Source of the DNA: Acetanaerobacterium elongatum
Lineage (GTDB): Bacteria > Bacillota > Clostridia > Oscillospirales > Ruminococcaceae
Assembly: GCF_900103835.1 (NCBI RefSeq)
Contig: NZ_FNID01000010.1
Location: 27,421-91,420 of the forward strand
Length of the DNA: 64,000 bases
Reading direction: 5' to 3'
Made by a program: the position numbers and the translations under genes. Below are positions 53,104 to 60,183 of the stretch, in pieces. How positions within the stretch are numbered: the first letter of the stretch is position 1; each line of letters starts with the position of its first letter. The notes beneath the pieces are model-generated. The model was not told the DNA's origin, did no database searches, and worked only from the letters and a program-made list of their open reading frames with translations.

Positions 53104-53865
53104 ATGCGCACTCCCGTCTTTCATGTTACTAAAAATGGTGTACCTATACTAAGCAAACAAGACATAGACAACATTGCAGAACAATTATTACAGGATTTTT
53201 GCCCCGGAGTGTTCAATAAACCCATGCCGATAGATGTTGACTCCTTTGCGCAGAATTATCTTGGAATCGAACAGGACTTTCAGTTCTTATCCCATTGCGG
53301 GATATACCTTGGGATGATGGTTTTTAACGATACAAATAAGATTCCAGTGTACAACCCCAAGACGAAAACAGCTGAATATATCAGCGCCAAAGCGAGAACG
53401 GTGATCATTGATAATACTTTACTTGATAGCAAACAGGAACACCGGTATCGGTTTACCATGGGACATGAAAGCGCACACAGTATCTTACATACCGGATATT
53501 TTGTACGTAATCAGGATGAGGTACCAGCGCCGAATTCTTTCCCTGCTGCAATGATACAATGCCGAGTAGATGCGCAGAAGTGCAAGCCAAAGCCACTCGA
53601 GCAGTGGACTGATTCAGACCGGATGGAATGGCAGGCGAACCGCTTTGCTTCTGCCCTGCTGATGCCCAAGAGTATGGTTATGAAGCTTATACAAGGCATC
53701 AGCTTTAGTGAAGAAGAATTTCGCGAAGCGTTTTATGTCGTAAAGACATCCAGAGTATTCAATGTATCCTGTGAGGCCGCCAAGTATCGTCTGCTGGAAC
53801 TCGGCCTCATCAAAAGGCATAGGTCTCTTGATGTGCGGATAGATATTGCAAAGTATGAGTTTTGA
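53104..53865 (+). CDS. ImmA/IrrE-type metalloprotease (anti-repressor)
   Basis: A 253-residue protein of the ImmA/IrrE (DUF955/COG2856) group. The zinc-protease signature is FTMGHESAHSILH (HExxH, about residue 120), followed by the glutamate-containing downstream segment MEWQANRFASALLMPKSM that is usual for the family. After DNA damage it cleaves the ImmR-like repressor made by the upstream gene, switching the prophage on. The C-terminal YRLLELGLI segment is also conserved. Confidence 0.93.
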   Translation: MRTPVFHVTKNGVPILSKQDIDNIAEQLLQDFCPGVFNKPMPIDVDSFAQNYLGIEQDFQFLSHCGIYLGMMVFNDTNKIPVYNPKTKTAEYISAKARTVIIDNTLLDSKQEHRYRFTMGHESAHSILHTGYFVRNQDEVPAPNSFPAAMIQCRVDAQKCKPKPLEQWTDSDRMEWQANRFASALLMPKSMVMKLIQGISFSEEEFREAFYVVKTSRVFNVSCEAAKYRLLELGLIKRHRSLDVRIDIAKYEF

Positions 53866-53917
53866 TTCTTGATAAAATCAGCGGGTTAAACGCTCGCTGA
53901 ATATTTTTCCCCTATTT

Positions 53918-53935
53918 GTAAGCAAGTTAGCTTAC
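53918..53935. promoter_or_regulatory. Candidate repressor operator 2
   Basis: GTAAGCAAGTTAGCTTAC has perfect GTAAGC/GCTTAC arms separated by six bases. It overlaps a likely promoter (CATAAT at 53934-53939) upstream of the small zinc-ribbon gene. Same motif as operator 1, thus a likely second binding site for the XRE repressor that controls the early lytic transcript. Confidence 0.65.
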
Positions 53936-53960
53936 ATAATAATACCATTGGAGGCATCAA

Positions 53961-54161
53961 ATGAAAAAACAAGTCCCCTGCCCACGGTGTGGCAGCCGTA
54001 TCATGGACGCTGAAGAATGCGTTAATACGCAGTCAAAGATATATAACCCATATGATCCCGGCCCTCCCAGAGACCGATGGCGGCCGGATTATTACATAAA
54101 ATGCTGGAAATGTGGCACAAAAATCGCCTTCCGTAAGATAGATTCCAATATACGTACTTAG
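53961..54161 (+). CDS. Small zinc-ribbon protein
   Basis: A 66-residue protein: CPRCGSRIMDAEEC at residues 5-18 and CWKCGTKIAF near residue 50, a two-knuckle zinc ribbon split by a proline-rich loop (NPYDPGPPRDRWRPDYY). TGGAGG before the ATG. It is the first gene after operator 2, so it would be an immediate-early product after prophage induction. Function unknown; zinc ribbons of this sort often bind nucleic acid. Confidence 0.8.
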   Translation: MKKQVPCPRCGSRIMDAEECVNTQSKIYNPYDPGPPRDRWRPDYYIKCWKCGTKIAFRKIDSNIRT

Positions 54162-54189
54162 TACAGAGCACGATGCGATTATGACATAC

Positions 54190-54234
54190 GAGCCTGACAA
54201 GTAGCTTTAAAGCTATGCGTCAGGCTCTTTTTAT
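54190..54234 (+). terminator. Rho-independent terminator after the zinc-ribbon gene
   Basis: GAGCCTGAC (54190-54198) pairs with GTCAGGCTC (54219-54227), with an inner TAGCTTTAAAGCTA palindrome stacking on it, followed by TTTTTATATA. Strong and well formed. Confidence 0.9.
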
Positions 54235-54272
54235 ATATGCTTTAGGCTGCTTGTCAGGCTCTTGATAAAAAT

Positions 54273-54354
54273 TCAAGGGCTTTGAGCTTCAGTCAGATAC
54301 ATCCCCATTTCTGCGGACTGACTTGTTTTTTGGCTTGTTGGTATTAGCCCTTGA
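54273..54354 (+). promoter_or_regulatory. Structured leader of the sigma-like gene
   Basis: TCAAGGGCT (54273-54281) is complementary in reverse to AGCCCTTGA (54346-54354), enclosing AGTCAG (54291-54296) and CTGACT (54318-54323), the latter followed by TTGTTTTTTGG. The inner hairpin with its T run looks like an attenuator, and the outer pairing would hold it in a larger structure upstream of the AAGGAGG of the next gene. Confidence 0.5.
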
Positions 54355-54380
54355 AATCCAAATTTCAAGGAGGCTATACG

Positions 54381-54824
54381 ATGAGACAGCATAAAACAAG
54401 CAAGGACAAGCGCGCCACCTACATCTACTACACCGAGGACGGACACAAAACCATACTGGTTCCGGGCAAGGACGGAGTTACTGAAGCAGATATTCATACC
54501 CTGCATGAATTTGATGATGCGGAGTATCGTCAGCATCGCCGAGAAACCGAAAAGCACCGCTCTATTGAAGCCGCTATAGAGGAAAACGCCGAGCAGTTTC
54601 CGAGCAGCTTTAATCTTGAAGCTGCCGCTCTGCAAAACATTGAAAACGCCAACCTGCATGAAGCCATCAATTCCCTGCTGCCCCAGCAGAAAGCCTTGAT
54701 ACATAAAGTATTCTTTGAAGGATGCAGCCTTGAGAGCATTGCCCGCGAGGAGGGTGTTTCCGGACAAGCTATCGGAAACCGTCTGAAAAAGATTATTGAT
54801 AAACTGCAAAAAGTTTTGAAATAG
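54381..54824 (+). CDS. Sigma-70 region 4-like phage transcription factor
   Basis: A 147-residue protein. The first 60 residues (KRATYIYYTEDGHKTILVPGKDGVTEADI) are a short beta-type head found in Clostridia phage regulators. The C-terminal half contains LPQQKALIHKVFFEGCSLESIAREEGVSGQAIGNRLKKI, a sigma-70 region 4 helix-turn-helix. It lacks a visible region 2, so it may act as an accessory sigma-like activator. ATG at 54381 follows AAGGAGG. It stands at the head of the prophage B early operon. Confidence 0.85.
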   Translation: MRQHKTSKDKRATYIYYTEDGHKTILVPGKDGVTEADIHTLHEFDDAEYRQHRRETEKHRSIEAAIEENAEQFPSSFNLEAAALQNIENANLHEAINSLLPQQKALIHKVFFEGCSLESIAREEGVSGQAIGNRLKKIIDKLQKVLK

Positions 54825-54900
54825 GGGGTTGGGATTCGCCTCTGCCGCCGGATATAGACAGAAGGGCAAATGTAGTCCTTCGGAAACGGAGGTAAACCAA

Positions 54901-55098
54901 ATGAAACATCAGATTGTCATCAACGTATCCGACCCCAAGGGGCAAAAACGCACGGTGCTGACCGGCGGCGATGTCAAGCTGCGCGACCGCTTTTTGAATC
55001 TGCTGTTCGGTAAAGGACAGCGTGTGTTGGTGCTTGTTCCCGCTGATTCGGTTCAGTCGGTCGCCATTAAGGAGGTGTCTGCCGATGCAGCAACCTGA
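54901..55098 (+). CDS. Small early phage protein
   Basis: A 65-residue, beta-rich protein (MKHQIVINVSDPKGQKRTVLTGGDVKLRDRFLNLLFG...) with CGGAGG upstream. The stretch LRDRFLNLLFGKGQRVLVLVP is typical of a small conserved gene found beside phage SNF2 helicases. It overlaps the start of the helicase gene by 14 bases. Function unknown. Confidence 0.65.
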   Translation: MKHQIVINVSDPKGQKRTVLTGGDVKLRDRFLNLLFGKGQRVLVLVPADSVQSVAIKEVSADAAT

Positions 55099-56545
55099 TA
55101 TGCCGGTGAAAGCAAGGCCCTACAGGCACCAGCAGGAAGCCTTTGATTTTGCCTGCAAACTGTTCGGCCTGCCGGTTGGAGGTGATGTCCGCCGCATTTT
55201 CAGTAGAGGAGCAGCCCTCCTTATGGAAATGGGCTGACCATGCACCGGAAAAACCATTACAAGCATCGGCATTGCCGGAGCTCTGTACCAGGCAGACCTC
55301 ATCCGCAGGGTTCTGGTGGTAGCGCCACTTTCTATCCTTGGCGTTTGGGAAGAAGAATTCAAAAAGTTCGCTGATTTTGACTTTTCTCTTTCAATCCTTG
55401 CAGGTTCAAGTGTGAAAAAGGTCGAGACCTTACGGCAGATGAATGGTCAGGCGCTCCAAGTAGCGGTGGTCAACTACGAGTCTGCCTGGCGGCTCGAGAA
55501 GGAGCTGCTTACGTGGGATGCCGACCTCATCATTGCCGATGAGGGGCACAAAATTAAAACGCACAATATCGCCGCATCCAAGACCATGTACAAGCTGGGT
55601 GCAAAAGCACGGTACCGGCTTCTTCTGACGGGGACAGTCATCACAAACAAAGCGATTGATGTTTTCAGCCAGTACAAATTTCTTAACCCGGCAGTCTTCG
55701 GGCAGAGCTTCTATGCCTTCCGCAACCGGTACTTTGATATGGTCGGCTACGGTAACCACACCCCAGTGCTGAAGAAGTCAATGGAACAGGAGCTCACCAG
55801 GCGGCTGCACAGCATAGCCTTTCGGGCGACAAAAGCGGAGTGTCTCGATCTTCCAGATACAATCGACATAATCCGGCACGTCTACCTGGAACCGCAGGCT
55901 ACCGGAATCTACCGGGGCTTAGTCAAAGACAGCTATGCTGAGCTGTCCAAGGGTGAGGTCAGCGTAACCAACGTTCTGACCCGGCTGCTCCGCCTTTCAC
56001 AGCTTACCGGCGGCTTTATCAGTGATGATGAAAGCGGCATCGTTCAAAAGGTCAGTGACGCAAAGCTAAAAGCGCTTGAAGACATCCTCGACGCCACCCT
56101 GCAGGAAGATAAAAAGCTGGTGGTTATCGCCAGATTCGTTCCTGAGCTGCAGGCCATCTGCAAAATGCTTGCTAATCGACATGTCCGCTACTCCCTCATC
56201 ATGGGCGGTGTAAAAGACCGCTCAGAACAGGTTGAACGGTTTCAAAACGATCCAGAGGTGTCTGTCTTTGTAGGACAGATTGCCACGGCGGGGCTGGGCA
56301 TTACACTCACCGCCGCCAGTACGATGGTGTTCTATTCGTTGGATTACTCGATGTCCAATTTTGAGCAGACCAAGGCCCGTATCCACCGGGTCGGCCAGAA
56401 AAACGACTGTACCTACCTGTACCTTGTGGCCAAAGGCACTGTGGATGAGAAGGTTCTAAAAGCACTGCAGCAGAAAGCAGATCTCGCAAAAGCACTGGTG
56501 GATGATTATCGCCAAGGCAACAACCCATTTACACAATTGGAGTGA
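55085..56545 (+). pseudogene. SNF2-family helicase of prophage B, broken in Walker A
   Basis: The frame from ATG 55085 encodes the start of an SNF2 helicase (PYRHQQEAFDFACKLFG) up to LLMEMG, then meets TGA at 55235. Removing nine bases (55235-55243, TGACCATGC) restores MEMGTGKT, the normal motif I, in the same frame. The frame then stays open to 56545 with motif II IIADEGHKIK, motif III LLTGTVIT and C-terminal GLGITLTAASTMVFYS plus QTKARIHRVGQ. As read, only a motif I-less fragment starting at GTG 55316 could be made. The event looks like a recent nine-base in-frame insertion carrying a stop codon. Confidence 0.75.
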
Positions 56546-56551
56546 ACAAAT

Positions 56552-56968
56552 ATGGAATCAGAAAGTATGTTTGAACTGGCTGAGCAGCTGAAAGAGCTGC
56601 GTGAAAGCAAGAAATATGCCGAACAGGAGCTCAAGGAGATCAACGCCGACATCGAATCCACCGAACAGCAACTGGCGCAGCTCATGCTCGATACCGAAAC
56701 GCAGAGCTTTAACCGTAACGGCACGATGTTTTATCTCAGCTCTACCGTCCGTGCCTCAGCTGTCGCCGGTCGCAAGGACGAACTCTATACGGCACTACGG
56801 GAGCAGGGTTTCGGTGACCTAGTTTACGAAACAGTGAACGCCAATAGTCTGTCGGCCTTTGTTAAGGAGCGGATGTCCGAAAACGAAGATGCACTCCCTG
56901 CTTGGCTGGACGGCTTGGTTAACCCTTACGAGAAAACTACCGTCAACATCCGCAATGTTACGAAATAA
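56552..56968 (+). CDS. Coiled-coil phage early protein
   Basis: A 138-residue protein whose first 60 residues are a strong coiled coil (FELAEQLKELRESKKYAEQELKEINADIESTEQQLAQLM). The second part has QSFNRNGTMFYLSSTVRASAVAGRKDELYTALREQGFGDLV and ends with KTTVNIRNVT. The layout resembles phage host-nuclease inhibitor or DNA-end-binding proteins, but the match is not certain. It is followed 23 bases later by the Cys-cluster protein. Confidence 0.6.
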   Translation: MESESMFELAEQLKELRESKKYAEQELKEINADIESTEQQLAQLMLDTETQSFNRNGTMFYLSSTVRASAVAGRKDELYTALREQGFGDLVYETVNANSLSAFVKERMSENEDALPAWLDGLVNPYEKTTVNIRNVTK

Positions 56969-56991
56969 CAACATTTTAGGAGGATAAATTT

Positions 56992-57744
56992 ATGTCTGAA
57001 AACAAAGAACTTACAACCACTGCGCAGAGTGGCTATCTTCTAGTAGCCGATTTCAATATGTCAGAGTCCATTGCCGATGAACTGGCGGGGCTTGACCTTA
57101 CCTTTGACCGCATCAAGATTCCCAGCGGAGGCGGTACCGTGTATGAGGTACCCGGTGAGGATTCCGATGAATGCGATACCGTTAAGGAGTTCTCCGCTGT
57201 CATCCTGTACCATCATCCGGTGTTTGCCTTTTACAAGGAAAAGTATACCGGCGGCTCCAACCCTCCGGATTGCGGAAGCTATGACGGCATTACCGGCGAG
57301 GGCAATCCGGGCGGCAAGTGCAGAACCTGTCCCCTCAACCAGTTCGGCAGCGCTGAAAACAACGGCAAGGCCTGCAAGAACCGCCGCCGTATCTATCTGC
57401 TCCGTGAGGGCGAGGTATTCCCGCTTATCCTGTCCCTCCCTACCGGCTCAATAAAGGAGTTCACCCGGTACATCCAGCGTCTGCTCGGCAAGGGCAGAAA
57501 GTCTTATGGCGTGGTTACCAAATTTGCACTGAAGAAGGCGTCCAGCAACAGCGGTATCGCATATTCTCAAGCGACCTTCGGTATCGACCGTGTTCTTACC
57601 GACGAGGAAATTGCCGCCGTCCGTCCTCTTGCCAATCAGGTGAAGGCTATGAGCCGGAAGGTCGGCTACGACATGGACGAGCCTGCCGAAATGCCCATCA
57701 ATGTTGACCCTGAAACCGGCGAGGTTATCGAACCTTTGAAATAA
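56992..57744 (+). CDS. Phage Cys-cluster protein, possible ssDNA-binding
   Basis: A 250-residue protein with one cysteine cluster (CGSYDG, KCRTCPLNQFGS, KACKNRRR at residues about 95-128), then SLPTGSIKEFTRYIQRLLGKGRKSYGVVTKFAL and QATFGIDRVLTDEEI. It ends with a poly-acidic/Pro tail. This family is known in Bacillota phages immediately before the DNA polymerase gene, where prophage A carries DUF2815. It therefore may be the functional equivalent of an SSB. The zinc site is plausible from the four cysteines. AGGAGG upstream of the ATG. Confidence 0.6.
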   Translation: MSENKELTTTAQSGYLLVADFNMSESIADELAGLDLTFDRIKIPSGGGTVYEVPGEDSDECDTVKEFSAVILYHHPVFAFYKEKYTGGSNPPDCGSYDGITGEGNPGGKCRTCPLNQFGSAENNGKACKNRRRIYLLREGEVFPLILSLPTGSIKEFTRYIQRLLGKGRKSYGVVTKFALKKASSNSGIAYSQATFGIDRVLTDEEIAAVRPLANQVKAMSRKVGYDMDEPAEMPINVDPETGEVIEPLK

Positions 57745-57810
57745 TCATCTGTCCGGCGCGGGAGTGGAGCGTGTCTCCCCTCCCATGCGGCTGGGCAGTA
57801 AGGAGCCAGT

Positions 57811-59736
57811 ATGAATTACCAATGCGTAACTACGCATGAAGAAATACACCGATACCTCGAAGGCGCTGATATCATCGCCTTCGACTTTGAAACTGCGCCT
57901 ATGAACAATTTCCGTAACGAGGATAAGGCCGCGCTTGATGCTCACAAAGCTGAGATCGTCGGCGTCAGCTTCTCCGTTTCGGAGGGTACCGCCATCTATG
58001 TACCGTTTACCCACCGCGTCGGGCGTAATTCATCTGACCCGCAAGGGATCATCAATTATCTGACCAAGGCGGTGTGGTTGAATCCCAATGTCACAAAGGT
58101 GGCGCACAACATCAGCTTCGAATCCATGTTTTTGTACGCCCGAGGTATCGTGATCCAGCCCCCCGTTTATGACACGATTGCAGCCAGCCAGATGACGCTC
58201 AAAAGCAGTACAGAGTTTCGGCAGCTGTCGGACAGCGGCCTTAAGATGCTTGCCTCACAGCTATTCGATGCCGCGATGCCAAGCTTTGAAGCCGTGACTG
58301 ACGGACACTTTTTTGATGAGCTCGATCCGCAGGACGCAGAAACCATCCGCTATGCTTGTGCCGACTCAGATTACACCCTTCGCCTATATCACCTCTTCAA
58401 TAACTGGTTTGACCATTATCTTCCGAACCACCGTTTTATCGTGGAACAGATTGAGTCTCCTACGGCAGTATTTTGCGGTTTGATGAAATACAACGGCCTG
58501 CCGATGGATAAGGACACAATGCTGTGCAAACAACGGGAAGCAGATTTAAAGCTTGCCGAGCTTCAGGATAAGATAGCTTCCATCATTGGAGATGTCAACA
58601 TAGGAGCCAATGCAAGCACCTCAGAGTTTAAGAGCTTTCTGTTTAAAGGCTTAGGGCTTCCTGTGCTCAAAAGCACTGCAAAGTACCAGGAGGCCGCAGA
58701 TGATGAAACCATGATTCTGCTTGCAGACTGGTGCCGTGAGAACCGCCCCGAGCTGGTGACGCTGTTTGAGCTGATACAGGAATACCGCAAGTGGGGCAAA
58801 ATTAAATCTACCTACATAGACGGATATTTACGCCATATCAGCGGAGCAACCGGCCGCATCCACCCGGACCTTCTGCCGCTTGGTACTGAAACAGGCCGCT
58901 TTGCGTCCCGCAATCCCAACCTGCAGAACTGTCCCCGCAAGGGCAATGACCCTGTCGGTGTACGTAAGTTTATTGTAGCCCCCAAGGGCAAGGTACTGCT
59001 GTCACTCGACTTCTCGCAAATTGAGCTGCGCGTCGGTGCGTTCTACTGCCGAGATGACAGGATGCTGGAAACCTACCGCAGCGGTGGTGACATCCATGCG
59101 CAGACCACCTCGGTTATCTACCATATCCCCTTTGAACAGGCTGCCAATAAGAACGCTGGGCAATACAAGGAGCGCCGTACCATCGCCAAGAACTGCAACT
59201 TCGGAGTGTTCTTCGGGCTGTTTGCCAAAGGCCTGCAGCGAACGCTCCGATTCAAGGCAGGACTGGACACCCCGCTTTCGGAGTGTGAAACCATCATTGA
59301 CAATCTTAAGGCTGGTTACCCCATGCTGTCACGATGGCAGGAGAATGTTAAGCGTCAGGCCCAAAAACGCGGATATACACAAACCTGGCTTGGCAGGCGC
59401 CGATATCTGCCCGATATCAGTTCTTCGGATTGGGGCAGAAAATCCTACGCCGAGCGATGTGCACTTAATACGCCCATTCAGGGTACGGCAGCGGATGTTT
59501 TAAAACTTGCCCTTGGGCGAATTATTGCTGGCTTGCCCGAGCGCCTGTGGCTTAGGCCTCTGTTACAAATCCACGATGAATTGGTATTTGAGATTCCTGA
59601 AAACAAAGTGGCTGAAGCCATAGCTTTTGTAAAGCAGTGCATGGAGGCACCGCCCTTCCCTGGATTCGACGTTCCCATCGTGGCTGAAGCCGCTGTGGGT
59701 GACTCATTCGGGACTTTAAAAGAACTGGAGGATTAA
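57811..59736 (+). CDS. Phage family A DNA polymerase with 3'-5' exonuclease
   Basis: A 641-residue polymerase of prophage B. Exo I is IIAFDFETAPM (about residue 20-30); motif A is LSLDFSQIELRVGAF (about 395), motif B RRTIAKNCNFGVFFGLFAKGL (about 453), and motif C LLQIHDELVFEIP (about 587). This is PolA-like and lacks a 5'-3' exonuclease domain. It differs clearly from the prophage A enzyme at 696, whose motif B and exonuclease spacing are distinct, so the two are paralogous and not recent duplicates. Followed 7 bases later by the DUF4406 gene. Confidence 0.95.
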   Translation: MNYQCVTTHEEIHRYLEGADIIAFDFETAPMNNFRNEDKAALDAHKAEIVGVSFSVSEGTAIYVPFTHRVGRNSSDPQGIINYLTKAVWLNPNVTKVAHNISFESMFLYARGIVIQPPVYDTIAASQMTLKSSTEFRQLSDSGLKMLASQLFDAAMPSFEAVTDGHFFDELDPQDAETIRYACADSDYTLRLYHLFNNWFDHYLPNHRFIVEQIESPTAVFCGLMKYNGLPMDKDTMLCKQREADLKLAELQDKIASIIGDVNIGANASTSEFKSFLFKGLGLPVLKSTAKYQEAADDETMILLADWCRENRPELVTLFELIQEYRKWGKIKSTYIDGYLRHISGATGRIHPDLLPLGTETGRFASRNPNLQNCPRKGNDPVGVRKFIVAPKGKVLLSLDFSQIELRVGAFYCRDDRMLETYRSGGDIHAQTTSVIYHIPFEQAANKNAGQYKERRTIAKNCNFGVFFGLFAKGLQRTLRFKAGLDTPLSECETIIDNLKAGYPMLSRWQENVKRQAQKRGYTQTWLGRRRYLPDISSSDWGRKSYAERCALNTPIQGTAADVLKLALGRIIAGLPERLWLRPLLQIHDELVFEIPENKVAEAIAFVKQCMEAPPFPGFDVPIVAEAAVGDSFGTLKELED

Positions 59737-59743
59737 AAGCCCT

Positions 59744-60181
59744 ATGGGTATAAACAAGTACAACAGCGAGGGGTACTATGACCCCACCGCTTACGAAGCA
59801 ATGCTAAACATAGAAAAAGAAGTCAAGGCCTCGGTGTTCCGGCCTATGGTGTTTATCTGTTCACCCTATGCAGGATCAAAGGATGGCACACTGAATACAG
59901 AGCAAAACGTCAGCCGGGCACAGCGTTATTCGCGTTTTGCTGTAAGCCGGGGATGTATTCCTTTCGCACCTCACCTGCTCTTTCCGCAGTTTATGGATGA
60001 CGATGACCCGAAGGAGCGCGCAAACGCGATCTTCTTCGGTATGGTTTTCATGAGCAAATGCCAGGAGCTATGGGTGTTCGGCAGAAACATCACCCGTGGC
60101 ATGGCGGTGGAAATTGAGAAGGCAAAGCATCGCGGATTACCCATTCGTTACTTTACAGACAGCTGCGAGGAGGTGAAGTAG
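59744..60181 (+). CDS. DUF4406-like phage protein
   Basis: A 145-residue protein starting MGINKYNSEGYYDPTAYEAML, nearly the same start as the prophage A protein at 2718, and continuing with FICSPYAGS, SRAQRYSRFAVSRG and PFAPHLLFPQFMDDDDPK. The nucleoside deoxyribosyltransferase-like fold is retained. Present next to the polymerase in both prophages, so it is probably a fixed part of the replication module. Overlaps nothing; the primase begins two bases after its stop. Confidence 0.78.
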   Translation: MGINKYNSEGYYDPTAYEAMLNIEKEVKASVFRPMVFICSPYAGSKDGTLNTEQNVSRAQRYSRFAVSRGCIPFAPHLLFPQFMDDDDPKERANAIFFGMVFMSKCQELWVFGRNITRGMAVEIEKAKHRGLPIRYFTDSCEEVK

Positions 60182-60183
60182 CG

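Noticed and set aside
54273..54869. A 198-codon minus-strand frame opposite the sigma-like gene
   Set aside because: Antisense to a well-supported gene and its leader; composition typical of a shadow frame.
55235..55237. TGA in the helicase considered as selenocysteine or recoded codon
   Set aside because: SNF2 motif I never has selenocysteine there, no SECIS-like hairpin follows, and removal of nine bases restores the normal motif.
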